A DNA stretch of 61,782 nucleotides from Oscillospiraceae bacterium (GCA_017436575.1 JAFSCU010000044.1:1-61782); one strand, 5' to 3'. Positions 16,785-25,841 are shown, counted from the stretch's first letter. Numbers and translations are program-made. The notes: generated from the sequence alone by a model not told the origin.

Positions 16785-18262
16785 TATGTATTCTCCTCAT
16801 CATTGCTTGCTTTATAGTATTTCCGGTTGCTTTTACCATAGCCGTAACTGCCGTATTTTCCATATTTACCGTATTTTCCATACTTACCGTATTTACCATA
16901 CTGATAAACAGGAGTAAAGTTGTCAGAACCGTATACATTGTTAAGAACACAGCCCAGAAGATGACTGTTTCTTTCCAGCACAGCCACCGCATCGTTTACT
17001 GCCTCGGCTGTTGCTGCATTCTGGCGGACTACCAGCAGAGATGCGTCTGACAGTTCGCTGATGTTTTCGGCATCAGATGCTGCTGACATCGGCGGCACAT
17101 CGATAATGATAATATCGTAGTTTTCTTTTGCTTCACCCAGCATATTTTTCATCGCTTCAGAGTTCAGCAGACCTGTTGCTGTTTTAAGGCTTTTGCTGCC
17201 TGCCAGCAGATAAATATTCTGCGTTTTCAGATATTTCACAGCATCGCCCAGTTTTGCCTTGCCTTTGAGCACATCGGCAGTGCCATAGCCCAGTTCTTTT
17301 ATATCAAATATAAGGTGCAGTGACGGTTTGCGCAGGTCACAGTCAACAAGAAGGACTTTTTTGTCTTTCTTTGCCAGTGAAATAGCCAGGTTTGCGGCCA
17401 CTGTGGATTTGCCCTCGTTTTCAAGGACACTGGTTATCATAACGATATGTTCGCCCTTGTGTCTGCGTTTGTCCACACGGCCAGCCAGTTTGTTGATAGC
17501 TTCTGTATAGGCAAAACTGGTAACAGGGTTTGTGATAAGAATGCTTTTCCTGCTTTTGCCAAACAGTGTTTTTCTTTTCTTTTCGTGATAAAGTTCTCCC
17601 AGAACATAACAGTTGAGCTTTTCGTCCGCTTCTTTTCTGCTGCGGATTTTGTCTGACATATATGCCAGCACAGCCAGAAGACCTGACACTGCCACAGCAA
17701 ACGCTATGGCAACTTTTACAACAGTTCCAAGTATGTCCGGAGGGTTTACAGGATTGGAAGGTGCTGCAGGATAGGAAAGCACTTCCATAACAGTGCCTAT
17801 CAGCGCCTGCTGTGAAACCACATGGTGATGTTCGATAACGCCTTTGCACATAAGAAAAACAGTGCGTGGGTCCGAACCTGTAACTGTCATTACAAGAAGA
17901 TTTGTATCACCTGTAACTGATGCAGAAATAGTGCCGTCAAAATAGGATAATCCCATTTCTTCCAGCACCTTGCGGCGCAGGATTGAACTGTTCAGCACTT
18001 CTTTAAAAACTTCAGCAGTGCTGTTGGCCGCACTGAGGTTTGTATATGATGTGCTGGTAGGACTGTCAGAACTTACAACAAAGGTTGCAGATGCCTTGTA
18101 AACCGGTTTGTATGTAAAGTCAACAATTACAAATGTAAGCATGGCGGCAATAAGCACTGACGCCAGAATCACATACCATTTTTTCAAAACATCCTGAACG
18201 ATAGTTATAATCACACCTACGGACAACTGCTGACCGGGAATAGCTGTATTGATTTCGCTCAT
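16784..18262 (-). CDS. Wzz-BY-kinase fusion (capsular tyrosine kinase, copy 1) with YGK-repeat tail
   Basis: 492 residues, same layout as its neighbour: Wzz part with membrane helices (~30-50 and ~180-200), Walker A VLENEGKSTVA, A' VLLVDCDLRKPS, Walker B IIIIDVPPMS. The C-terminal tail carries five consecutive YGK units followed by SYGYGK, encoded by 9-bp tandem repeats, and so has many closely spaced tyrosines. The two paralogues are clearly diverged, indicating an old duplication; they may form a mixed octamer. Dephosphorylation is probably by the PHP phosphatase encoded at 19188-19937. Three nt separate it from the Ig-like membrane protein gene. Confidence 0.9.
   Translation of the reverse strand: MSEINTAIPGQQLSVGVIITIVQDVLKKWYVILASVLIAAMLTFVIVDFTYKPVYKASATFVVSSDSPTSTSYTNLSAANSTAEVFKEVLNSSILRRKVLEEMGLSYFDGTISASVTGDTNLLVMTVTGSDPRTVFLMCKGVIEHHHVVSQQALIGTVMEVLSYPAAPSNPVNPPDILGTVVKVAIAFAVAVSGLLAVLAYMSDKIRSRKEADEKLNCYVLGELYHEKKRKTLFGKSRKSILITNPVTSFAYTEAINKLAGRVDKRRHKGEHIVMITSVLENEGKSTVAANLAISLAKKDKKVLLVDCDLRKPSLHLIFDIKELGYGTADVLKGKAKLGDAVKYLKTQNIYLLAGSKSLKTATGLLNSEAMKNMLGEAKENYDIIIIDVPPMSAASDAENISELSDASLLVVRQNAATAEAVNDAVAVLERNSHLLGCVLNNVYGSDNFTPVYQYGKYGKYGKYGKYGKYGSYGYGKSNRKYYKASNDEENT
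16846..16901 (-). repeat. 9-bp tandem repeat encoding YGK units
   Basis: Alternating TACGGTAAA/TATGGAAAA-type nonamers (seen on the plus strand as TTTACCGTA and TTTTCCATA) encode the tyrosine tail of the BY-kinase. In-frame slippage would change the number of phosphorylatable tyrosines without breaking the gene. Confidence 0.8.
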
Positions 18263-18264
18263 TT

Positions 18265-19173
18265 CTATCCCTCCACTACCACATTAAGGCGTGTATAGCC
18301 TTTGTAACGACCGCCTAAGTCCACCATATATGTAACTGAATAAAGACCTGGGGTTGTGGTATCTACATCACTTTTCATTTCAACATTTATAATGTTTATA
18401 GTTGGGTTTATGCTTGGATTTACATATCTGTTCACATAAACCATAGTGCCTGCTTTCCAGTCGGCGACAAGAGGATACTCCTTTGTGCCTACAACAAGGT
18501 TCTGGAGGTAACTTTCAGGCCGGAATTCTCCGCCCTGCTTTACATAAACCAGATATTCGCTGAGTTCCACAGTGGCATTGTAAGTGCCTGCATCGTAAAC
18601 TTCCACAGGCAGTGTGATACGCTGTGTGTCACCCATACTGTTTGTCACACGGAATTCTATCTGATGTTCGCCAGGATAGTTAAGGCTGGTAGCTTCGCTG
18701 AGCAGTGTGCCCTTTACCCTGTCGCTGATATCGCCGTCAATTTTGTCTGTTGCAGACACAAAACTGAGCACATCAGGTGCGGTGTTGCTTGCAAAAACAA
18801 GGGCCTTTGTCTGACCGAATACAGGTGGTGTATAATCCCTGAATTTTACTGTTCTGGTTGCCTTTGACACATTGCCGGCAGAGTCATACGCCACATAGGT
18901 AATATATGCAGTATTTTTTGCTGTAAATTTGGAAAAACCTTCAATAAGAATGCTGGAGGTAACATCTCCGTCCACATCATCAGTTGCAGTTACGCCTTTC
19001 AGCAAAGCCTTTTCGTTGGCAGTAACAGAAACATTCAATATTTCTGAGTCAATATGTATTTCAGGTGGCTGCCTGTCATCTGACAGCACAAAAAGAAAAA
19101 CATAAGCTGCTGTCAGTATTGCACAGAGCAGTACAAGCATAGACACAAATAACTTTTTATTCTTTATGTTCAC
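18265..19173 (-). CDS. Membrane-anchored protein with DUF5011-type Ig-like domains
   Basis: 302 residues. N-terminal signal-anchor helix (~9-30, LFVSMLVLLCAILTAAYVFLFVL) and an extracytoplasmic part with two Ig-like repeats, each with the DDVDGDVTS / DKIDGDISDR calcium-site-like motif followed by YVAYDSAGN or EFRVTNSMGD, typical of the Cry22Aa-like (DUF5011) fold. A third beta region follows. No catalytic motif. Its position between the phosphatase and kinase genes suggests a structural or regulatory part of the capsule export complex, perhaps sensing or binding the polymer outside. Role is inference. Confidence 0.75.
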   Translation of the reverse strand: MNIKNKKLFVSMLVLLCAILTAAYVFLFVLSDDRQPPEIHIDSEILNVSVTANEKALLKGVTATDDVDGDVTSSILIEGFSKFTAKNTAYITYVAYDSAGNVSKATRTVKFRDYTPPVFGQTKALVFASNTAPDVLSFVSATDKIDGDISDRVKGTLLSEATSLNYPGEHQIEFRVTNSMGDTQRITLPVEVYDAGTYNATVELSEYLVYVKQGGEFRPESYLQNLVVGTKEYPLVADWKAGTMVYVNRYVNPSINPTINIINVEMKSDVDTTTPGLYSVTYMVDLGGRYKGYTRLNVVVEG

Positions 19174-19187
19174 CTTTTCTCCTCCCT

Positions 19188-19937
19188 TTATCTGAACCAG
19201 TGAGGTTGTGCCTCACGGATAATTTCGTTGTTGATTAATTTCATAGGATTGGCATCCAATAATTTTTTTGCAGTGGCCGGTGAGAATTCCTCTGTCAGCA
19301 ACTGCTGTACATCCTTCATCCAGGTTGTACGTCTGATCGGCGAGTGGGCATCGCTGGCAACAGCAAAAGCAAAGCCTCTGTCCACCAGTTCAAATGCCAG
19401 CTGTTGTTCTGCCCTGCCAAAGCTGCCCAGCAGACTGCCTTTGTTTATTTGCAGCAAGCAGCCCATTTCAGTCCACAGGTTAAGCAATGCAGGGTCAGAC
19501 TGTATGTATTTATATCGTTCGGGGTGAGCAATAACAGGGCGCAACCCCAACGCCAGCACATTTTCCAGAATTTCTGTTGCCTGTGCTGCATAATTGTGAA
19601 ATGCAAATTCTATCAACGGATACCTTGAGCCGTTGATACCAATTAATTTATCCTCTTTGAAAAGTCCGGGAGTTTTGGAAGTCCCGAAAATTTCCATACC
19701 CGGTTTTAATTTAAGAGGTATTTTTTCCTTTTTCAGCATCTGTCGGAAATACAGCATATCTTCTGTAAGCCGGCTGTCCCAGTAATTTTTGCGGTCAGCA
19801 AAATCCATACAGTGTGGCGTAGCCACCAGCACAGTCACACCGCTTTCCACAGCCAATGCCGCCATTTCCAGTGCGCTGTCCATATCTGGCGCACCGTCAT
19901 CGACACCAGGCAGTATATGAGCGTGGATATCTACCAT
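19188..19937 (-). CDS. cpsB: PHP-type protein tyrosine phosphatase (CpsB/YwqE family)
   Basis: 249 residues. Metal-binding motifs of the PHP family are all present: DIHAHILPGVDDG at the N-terminus, VATPHC, the PVIAHPERY segment and the SDAHS motif near residue 215. CpsB-type enzymes remove phosphate from the tyrosine tails of BY-kinases, here probably both Wzz-kinase fusions encoded next. Length matches the family. Good GGAGG site before the ATG. It lies 31 nt from the S24/S26 peptidase gene within the same run. Symbol by family; the specific orthologue is not proven. Confidence 0.9.
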   Translation of the reverse strand: MVDIHAHILPGVDDGAPDMDSALEMAALAVESGVTVLVATPHCMDFADRKNYWDSRLTEDMLYFRQMLKKEKIPLKLKPGMEIFGTSKTPGLFKEDKLIGINGSRYPLIEFAFHNYAAQATEILENVLALGLRPVIAHPERYKYIQSDPALLNLWTEMGCLLQINKGSLLGSFGRAEQQLAFELVDRGFAFAVASDAHSPIRRTTWMKDVQQLLTEEFSPATAKKLLDANPMKLINNEIIREAQPHWFR

Positions 19938-19968
19938 ATTCCCTCCTTTTTGTTTTCTATGTATTGAT

Positions 19969-20433
19969 CTATTTGTTTCCAGTTATAAAAGTATATATTT
20001 TTATTATTGCCGGTCTGACCGGAACAAACCAAGGCCACACCTTTTCAAAAAATTCCCACCAGAAACAACCTGGTTTCTGGACTTTTCCTTTTCGCAGGGC
20101 CGATGTCATAACTGCAATAATCTGGTCTGTTCGTATTCCTTTTTCCAGCGCGGCCTGTGCATCTCCTACCATTGTGAAGCAGTTTTCCTCCACTTTATAA
20201 ACTCGATGCAATATATATGCACCGCTGTCTCTTTTGTACAACAGCACATCACCCTTTTTTACAGGTCTGTCCAGACGGGAAAGATAAACAGTATCCCTGC
20301 CGTGAACCAGAAACGGCGACATACTGTTGCCGCTGATAACCAGTGGCAACGCCTGTATGCTTTCGTCCTGCAAAAGCTGTCGGTATTCTTCCAGCAAAAC
20401 ATCAGAAGACATTACACGGGTATTTTTAACCAT
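19969..20433 (-). CDS. S24/S26-type peptidase (signal-peptidase-like), ABC exporter partner
   Basis: 154 residues. LVISGNSMSPFL carries the catalytic Ser in the GxSMxP motif and GAYILHRVYKV supplies His-Arg at the place of the second catalytic residue, as in SipW/archaeal-type signal peptidases with a Ser-His dyad. There is no clear N-terminal membrane anchor, unlike ordinary signal peptidase I. Its start overlaps the end of the ABC exporter gene by 8 nt, so the pair is coupled. From memory, soluble S24/S26 peptidases of this kind often sit with PqqD, HPr-kinase-like and exporter genes in Firmicutes peptide clusters. It may cleave the leader of the 84-residue peptide; that is inference. Confidence 0.75.
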   Translation of the reverse strand: MVKNTRVMSSDVLLEEYRQLLQDESIQALPLVISGNSMSPFLVHGRDTVYLSRLDRPVKKGDVLLYKRDSGAYILHRVYKVEENCFTMVGDAQAALEKGIRTDQIIAVMTSALRKGKVQKPGCFWWEFFEKVWPWFVPVRPAIIKIYTFITGNK

Positions 20434-22135
20434 TGTATTCCTCCGTCATATTGCCGTCCCGGATATAGTAACAGCAGTCACAGATATCTTTGCCTGCCGG
20501 GCGGTGGGTAACAAGGATACAGGTTTTCACAAGACCGCTGGCCATAAGGTTTGCCAGCAGTTTTTCTTCTGTTTTCATATCAAGTGCCGATGTGGCTTCA
20601 TCCAGCAGCAATATATGGGCTCTCTTCAGCAATGCCCTTGCAATGGCAATACGCTGTGCCTGTCCTTCGCTGAGACGTTTGTCCCTGCCTCCTATCTGAT
20701 GGTCAAGACCGTCCGGCAGTTTTTTTACAAATTCATCTGCACAGGCAATTCTGAGCACCTGCCACATTTCCTCATCTGTAGCATCCGGTTTGCTGATACG
20801 CAGGTTTTCTGCTACCGAGCCAGAAAAAATATGATTGCCCTGTGGCACATAGCCAAAGATAAATCTGGTCGCAGCAGACAAAGAATATTCCCTGCCGCTG
20901 TCACCCATAAGGAACGCTTTGCCACCGGTTGGGTGAACAAGCCCCAGCATAATTCTCAGCAAAGTCGTTTTGCCTTCACCCGATGGTCCTGTAAGGGATA
21001 TAAGCTGACCCGGTGATGCTTTCATATTGACCTGTTTCAGTACAGGTACACCCCCCCGGTAATTGAATGATATATTATCCAGTACCAACGTGTAGTCTTT
21101 TTCTTCTTGAAACTCTGGCCGGATAACTGTTTCTTCCCGTGGCAGCTGCACAACAGCCATTATACGGCCTGCAGATGTACCAATGGAAATGCAGGCAGGC
21201 ACAAGGCTGACAATGGCAGAAAAAGCATTGCCCAACATACCCGAAAGCTGAAGAAACATTGTAACTTCGCCATAGGTTATGCTGCCTTTCCACAGACGGT
21301 AGACACCCCAACCAAAACATCCAATATATGTGACAAGGCTGAGAATGTTCATAAGTATAGTTGTGCCTACAGAAAACTTGCTGTATTCCAGATATTTCTC
21401 TTTATAGTCCTGCTGCACCTGAATCATCTGTTCGGTGAACCAGTCGGTTACACCCAATGATTTTATGCTGGTAATATTCCGGAAACTGTCCTGCTGAAAA
21501 GACATTACATTGGAATAGACATCTTTCATAGCTTTGTTATGATAACGCATTTTCCTCATCAGCACATTGGAACAAAGAATTGTAACTGGGGTGCTGATAA
21601 GCGAAATCAGAGCCATTACAGGGTCGTAATGGAGAATGATAAAAAATGCGCCCGCCAGTTGTACAGTGTTTGAAATCAGTGAGGGCATAAAGCCTGTAAC
21701 ACTGCCGGAAACAATATTTGCATCACTGCTGATACGGTTCAGCAGATCACCACTGCGGAAATTTTCCAGTGACTGCCAGTCTGTACGCAAAATTCTGCCA
21801 TATATTTCAGCCTGAATTTCGTTCTGGATGCGGATATTCAGCACAGCAGCAACACGGGCACAAACAGCTCTCATGGCAATGTTGCCCAGTCGCATACCCA
21901 GCATAATAGCGGCAGCACTGCCTATGACACCACTGTCATAACTGATAACGGCATCAATAAGAAATTTACTGGCAACGCTGCTGCCCAGTGCCATAACAAT
22001 GCCCGCAACACCCATAAGGATATGGGCTGCAACAGACCATTTGTAACGGACAACATATTGCCATACCCACAGGGCTTCTTTCCAGAGTTCACGGACAGTG
22101 CCATCTTCAATTTTTGTTTTAATTTTATGGTACAT
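20426..22135 (-). CDS. ABC exporter, fused permease-ATPase (peptide/lipid exporter type)
   Basis: About 569 residues from the ATG at 22135, preceded by AGAGGAAGTGG; a TTG at 22183 would add 16 residues without a good site. The N-terminal half has about six membrane helices; the C-terminal half has Walker A GPSGEGKTTLL, Q-loop GYVPQGN, signature LSEGQAQR, Walker B ILLLDEATSALD and the H-loop VTHRP. Type IV (B-family) exporter. It lacks an N-terminal C39 peptidase domain; the adjoining S24/S26 peptidase overlaps it by 8 nt and may fill that role. Substrate could be the modified peptide or a glycan lipid; the peptidase coupling favours the peptide. Confidence 0.88.
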   Translation of the reverse strand: MYHKIKTKIEDGTVRELWKEALWVWQYVVRYKWSVAAHILMGVAGIVMALGSSVASKFLIDAVISYDSGVIGSAAAIMLGMRLGNIAMRAVCARVAAVLNIRIQNEIQAEIYGRILRTDWQSLENFRSGDLLNRISSDANIVSGSVTGFMPSLISNTVQLAGAFFIILHYDPVMALISLISTPVTILCSNVLMRKMRYHNKAMKDVYSNVMSFQQDSFRNITSIKSLGVTDWFTEQMIQVQQDYKEKYLEYSKFSVGTTILMNILSLVTYIGCFGWGVYRLWKGSITYGEVTMFLQLSGMLGNAFSAIVSLVPACISIGTSAGRIMAVVQLPREETVIRPEFQEEKDYTLVLDNISFNYRGGVPVLKQVNMKASPGQLISLTGPSGEGKTTLLRIMLGLVHPTGGKAFLMGDSGREYSLSAATRFIFGYVPQGNHIFSGSVAENLRISKPDATDEEMWQVLRIACADEFVKKLPDGLDHQIGGRDKRLSEGQAQRIAIARALLKRAHILLLDEATSALDMKTEEKLLANLMASGLVKTCILVTHRPAGKDICDCCYYIRDGNMTEEYNG

Positions 22136-22183
22136 TTTCCACTTCCTCTGAAACTTTATATATGATTTATTATCTACAAACAA

Positions 22184-23290
22184 TTAAAGTTTTAACCCTT
22201 TGATTGTTTCTTTGACTACCTTTGATTTTTCAAATTTATTCTGCATAAGCTGACGTCCGCAAACACCCATTTCCCTGCGTTTTTCCACCGGCTGATGGAT
22301 AAACTCTTTCATAACCTGATACAGGCTTTCTTCATCTTTAGGTGTACACAGATAACCGCTGTTTCCTTCATCCACTGCTTCCATACAGCCGTGGATTCGG
22401 CTGGTAATAAGCGGTCTGCCCATTGCGGCACCTTCCAGCAGAACATTGCTCATACCTTCGTGATAACTTGGCAGAACAACACAGTCTGCCTGTTCATAGT
22501 AAGGTCTTGGGTCTTCCTTGAAACCGTGGAATTTCACAATCCCCTTCTTTTCCATTTCGTCAACTTTTTCTTTGTATTCTTCTTCGAAAAAGCCAACCAT
22601 ATCAAGCACAAAGTTTTCCCCTTCATCTTTCAGACGCTGGGTGGCGGAAAAAAGTTCGTCAATACCTTTTTCCTTCATAATTCTGCCTATGTACAGAAAG
22701 TGAGTCCTGTCATTTTCCGGATATTCTTTGTAAGGATATTTTTCCATATCAATTCCTGCGCCATTAAGAATTGTCTGTTTGTCAGCAGAAAGACCAATTA
22801 TTTTCTCAAAATCGCTGGCATCCACAGTGTTTTCAAAAAAGACTGTCTTTACTTTTACAAATGCCAGTTTATAAAGCAGAGCCACAAACTGCGCCAGACC
22901 TTTTCTCTGGAATGCAGAGCCCAGCCCCTGTACATTTGCACAGTATTGCACACCTGCCAGAGTGCAGGCTATACCCCCATATATATTAGGTTTTATGGAA
23001 TATGTAATAACCAGGTCCGGTTTTTCCTGTTTCAGCAGTTTCTGGTAGAAACGGAACAGTTTCAGGTCTTTTTTAGGGTTGATGCTTCTGCGATCCAGTG
23101 CTGTATCTATACAGCGCACACCCATAGACTGAAAATCATCTTCATGACCTACAAATGGTGTACTGAGTACAACCTCGTGGTCTTTCATAAGTTCCTGAAC
23201 CAGTTCCAGTCTGAATCTGTAGAACATATATGAGTGATTTGTGATTATAAGTATCTTGCTCACTTTACTTTTTCCTTCTTTTACTGACAT
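22184..23290 (-). CDS. GT4-family glycosyltransferase
   Basis: 368 residues with two Rossmann halves: ILIITNHSYMFYRFRLELVQEL at the start, FLYIGRIMKEKGIDELF, and the donor-binding stretch PSYHEGMSNVLLEGAAMGRPLITS with the EX7E glutamates. This resembles the PglA-like GalNAc/HexNAc transferases that extend undecaprenyl-linked sugars. Two starts are possible: the ATG at 23290, one nt after the stop of the phosphoesterase gene, or a GTG at residue 10 with a better AAGGA site; the first is given. Probably adds an early sugar of the envelope glycan handled by the neighbouring kinase and LCP proteins. Confidence 0.88.
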   Translation of the reverse strand: MSVKEGKSKVSKILIITNHSYMFYRFRLELVQELMKDHEVVLSTPFVGHEDDFQSMGVRCIDTALDRRSINPKKDLKLFRFYQKLLKQEKPDLVITYSIKPNIYGGIACTLAGVQYCANVQGLGSAFQRKGLAQFVALLYKLAFVKVKTVFFENTVDASDFEKIIGLSADKQTILNGAGIDMEKYPYKEYPENDRTHFLYIGRIMKEKGIDELFSATQRLKDEGENFVLDMVGFFEEEYKEKVDEMEKKGIVKFHGFKEDPRPYYEQADCVVLPSYHEGMSNVLLEGAAMGRPLITSRIHGCMEAVDEGNSGYLCTPKDEESLYQVMKEFIHQPVEKRREMGVCGRQLMQNKFEKSKVVKETIKGLKL

Positions 23291-23291
23291 T

Positions 23292-24170
23292 TTATTTTTC
23301 CGGAATAAAATTTATCAGAACTATTTCCGGAGGATTATTAAACCTTGGCACCCAAGTAAATCCGCTGCCAAGACCGCTGGATATAATAATATCTATTTTA
23401 TCTTTTTTATAAAAGCCATACACATAGTCTGGCATCAGCCCCTGGTCAGAAGCATACAGTCCGCCCAGAAAAGGCAGTCTTACCTGACCTCCGTGGGTAT
23501 GCCCACTGATTACCAGGTCCACATCCCAGGTTTTCGATGCCTCACCCAGAACAAAACTGTCCGGACGATGTGCAAGCATTATTTTTAATTTTTCGCTGTC
23601 CTGAAATTCACATAAAAAATTGTAAACTTCTTTTTTCATTGTTTTTGGGTTTGTGCTATTGGTGCTATCCAGTGCAAAAGCATAATCCACCATTCCGCCC
23701 ACGCGGATTTGCTGGCCGTTTATTTCTATATCATCATAACCCAGGTCAAGAAATATCGCTCCTGCTGCTTTTACATCATCAATTATCTGACTGCCCTGAC
23801 TGGCAATATATTTGCCTTCATGATTGCCCCGGGAAAAGTATACCGGTGCCACAGCTGAAAGTTCTTCCACCAGCTGTGTAACATGGTCGTGGTTTTCATC
23901 GTATTTATTGATAAAATCCCCTACCATAAAAATTGCATCCGGAGACTGTAATTTTATCTTTTCAATCAGCTGACTGTTGTTTTTGCCATATTCAATGCTG
24001 TGCAAATCAGAAACAGCAACTATTTTAAAAGGGTCTGTAATCTTGTCTGACTGATAAATATATTCTGTTATAACAGGATTGTGATATGAGATATAAATGC
24101 CTGTAACACCAACTGCTGCCATAAATGCAAACAGCACCGCAAAAAAGGTCAGAATTTTCTTTATTTTCAA
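23292..24170 (-). CDS. Membrane-anchored calcineurin-like phosphoesterase (YkuE/YaeI type)
   Basis: 292 residues. N-terminal anchor helix (~8-30), then all metal motifs in order: VSDLHSIEYG, FMVGDFIN, FSRGNHEG, MLAHRPDSF and ISGHTHGGQVRLPF. The GHTHGGQ ending is typical of the YkuE/YaeI group, which act on lipid or nucleotide-diphospholipid substrates outside the membrane. The start is a TTG with AAAGGA nine nt upstream; no in-frame ATG fits. First gene of the run transcribed from the promoter at 24253. It may hydrolyse an undecaprenyl-type intermediate of the envelope pathway. Confidence 0.85.
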   Translation of the reverse strand: MKIKKILTFFAVLFAFMAAVGVTGIYISYHNPVITEYIYQSDKITDPFKIVAVSDLHSIEYGKNNSQLIEKIKLQSPDAIFMVGDFINKYDENHDHVTQLVEELSAVAPVYFSRGNHEGKYIASQGSQIIDDVKAAGAIFLDLGYDDIEINGQQIRVGGMVDYAFALDSTNSTNPKTMKKEVYNFLCEFQDSEKLKIMLAHRPDSFVLGEASKTWDVDLVISGHTHGGQVRLPFLGGLYASDQGLMPDYVYGFYKKDKIDIIISSGLGSGFTWVPRFNNPPEIVLINFIPEK

Positions 24171-24223
24171 AGCAATTCATCCTTTCTCTACGGTATGTAG
24201 AATATATGATATTCCATCATAAG

Positions 24224-24253
24224 ATTATATCATAACATTTCACATTTTGTCAC
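24224..24253 (-). promoter_or_regulatory. Promoter of the envelope-control run
   Basis: GTGACA at 24253-24248 and an extended -10 TGATATAAT ending at 24224 are spaced by 18 bp, leaving a ~45-nt leader before the TTG start at 24170. It probably drives genes down to the LCP gene at 14250, since no later promoter was evident. Confidence 0.7.
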
Positions 24254-24392
24254 TTATTATTTTGCTTTTTTCCAATTGTAAAATAATTGTAATAAATAAC
24301 TTGGTGGGATTGTTATCTGATTATAGCTTTATCGGGGTACAAATCCCTATCGCGGCATTGTATCAATCATTAATTACAATCGATTTAATTCA

Positions 24393-24474
24393 CAATAAAA
24401 ACGACCAAGCATTCCAACTTGGTCGTTTATGGTGAGCCATCGGAGACTCGAACTCCGGACACCCTGATTAAAAG
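24393..24474. repeat. Left 82-bp direct repeat: 3' half of tRNA-Lys plus its terminator (att-like remnant)
   Basis: Identical over 82 bp to 49775-49856. It holds the terminator hairpin (AAACGACCAAG/CTTGGTCGTTT) and, on the minus strand, the tRNA-Lys sequence from the anticodon to the CCA end (24474-24430). Beyond 24474 the match to the tRNA breaks off, so no full tRNA can form. This is the expected far-end copy of a tRNA-integrated element. Confidence 0.9.
24430..24474 (-). pseudogene. tRNA-Lys 3'-half fragment
   Basis: Contains part of the anticodon arm, the variable region, the T arm (GGAGTTCGAGTCTCC) and the acceptor 3' strand with CCA, all identical to the intact tRNA at 49812-49887. The D arm and acceptor 5' strand are absent, so it cannot be functional. 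Confidence 0.9.
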
Positions 24475-24525
24475 ACAGTACAAAAAGGGCAATTTTCCTT
24501 TATTTTACTGGGGAAATGAATATGC

Positions 24526-24548
24526 TGACATACATTGGGCATACATTG
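24526..24548. repeat. CATACATT direct repeats inside the left island end
   Basis: TGACATACATT and GGCATACATTG lie 12 bp apart, about 50 bp inside the left 82-bp repeat. The same TGACATACAT word occurs in three copies near the right end (49475-49518). They may be arm-type binding sites of a lost recombinase. The rest of the gap 24254-24617 contains no convincing gene. Confidence 0.5.
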
Positions 24549-24617
24549 AATTGAAAACAAGCAATTTTAATATCATATAATCAGACAATGTATCTCACAC
24601 ATTTTTATTTAAGCCTA

Positions 24618-25817
24618 TTATTTTCCTATAATACTTTTCACAATATTTTTCACCGGTCTCGGTACAGACTGGCGTATTGCTCGTTTAATTTTTATTGAAC
24701 GTAGTCTTTTTCTATACCACTTATCAAGCTCGGCATAATTGTTTCGAGCAAGTTTCAATACAATATCACGCTCTGGTTTTAATACAGATGGTGCTGTCAG
24801 CTGACGATTATATTTAGCTGCTTTCTCAAATGTTGATTGCCAGCAGTTGATTCCATGACCATAAATCGCCACCAGTTCTCTGCCTTTATCGTTATTAACC
24901 ATCATACATGAAACACCTTTGTGTTCATCAATTTGCCCGCCGTTTTCTAAAAGCAGTTCAGGATGCACCAGGTCAATACACCAGTAATCACCTATAGTTA
25001 TATCGCCTGGTCGACGGTCAGATGCATATGGACAGGAATAGCAGTTTTCACGATATGTATAAGAATTTAAAAACATCTGATAATAAGATGACTCTTCCGG
25101 TTCAAAATAAATAGTGTTGCCATTTTCCAATGTCATAGCACCATGTAATTTCCAGCCTTGGCTTTTATCACGGAATCGATATGCAGTTATATTTGATTTA
25201 TTCTTTGCTTCTTCAAAAGAAATATATTGCTGAAATAACTTTTCACTTGGTACACCATGACAAATCAAGTCTATAGTATACAAATTGATATAATCTTTCT
25301 GCAGAAAACCTTTCAGTCCTGCAATCTGGCAAGGTGTTCCACTAAAAAGTACAGTTTTTCCATTTTTTAAATCTTCCAGAACAGCAGGATATATTCCCTG
25401 TGTATTACTGTGAACATACTTACTGCCTTTCAGCAGGCATAAATCATTTTCATTTTCAACTTTAATATGCTTTACAGTCAAATGATCATTTTCATAAATC
25501 ATTGCACTGCCATAAACCGCACCGCCACTTTTCAACACTGATGTGGCAATACTTGAAAAAAGTCCACCTGACGCAGATTTAGAAATATCTGTGTTTTTTG
25601 CAACCGCTGCAAATACTTTTTTGTCAGAAACAGCAGGCTGTTCGTGCTGATAAGCACAGACTTTAGTACACAGACCGCAGTTTATACATTTTTCATTATT
25701 AACTTGTGGATATAAAAAGCCATCTTGGTCTGGCTGCATTGTAATTGCCTGTACAGGACAGACAGATTCACATGCTGTACAGCCGGAGCAGGAAGATTTT
25801 GAAACAAATAAATTCAT
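24618..25817 (-). CDS. FrhB/FdhB-type Fe-S oxidoreductase of a polysaccharide operon
   Basis: 399 residues. Two N-terminal 4Fe-4S motifs (CSGCTACESVCP and CINCGLCTKVCAY), then the F420-hydrogenase beta-subunit-like domain with SASGGLFSSIA, LFSGTPCQIAGLKGFL, LICHGVPS and CYSCPYASDRRPGDITIGDYW, and a basic C-terminus. Proteins of this kind are common in capsule/O-antigen loci, usually next to polysaccharide pyruvyl transferases, and are thought to modify a sugar or its donor; the reaction is not established. Last gene of the glycan operon and nearest the left island end. Confidence 0.85.
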   Translation of the reverse strand: MNLFVSKSSCSGCTACESVCPVQAITMQPDQDGFLYPQVNNEKCINCGLCTKVCAYQHEQPAVSDKKVFAAVAKNTDISKSASGGLFSSIATSVLKSGGAVYGSAMIYENDHLTVKHIKVENENDLCLLKGSKYVHSNTQGIYPAVLEDLKNGKTVLFSGTPCQIAGLKGFLQKDYINLYTIDLICHGVPSEKLFQQYISFEEAKNKSNITAYRFRDKSQGWKLHGAMTLENGNTIYFEPEESSYYQMFLNSYTYRENCYSCPYASDRRPGDITIGDYWCIDLVHPELLLENGGQIDEHKGVSCMMVNNDKGRELVAIYGHGINCWQSTFEKAAKYNRQLTAPSVLKPERDIVLKLARNNYAELDKWYRKRLRSIKIKRAIRQSVPRPVKNIVKSIIGK

Positions 25818-25841
25818 TGTTCACCTTACAGAATATACATT

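Noticed and set aside
16846-16901. Tandem repeats as possible iterons or an origin
   Set aside because: The 9-bp period is in frame and encodes the YGK tail of a BY-kinase.
22136-22183. Upstream TTG start for the ABC exporter
   Set aside because: No suitable ribosome site; AGAGGAAGTGG directly precedes the ATG at 22135.
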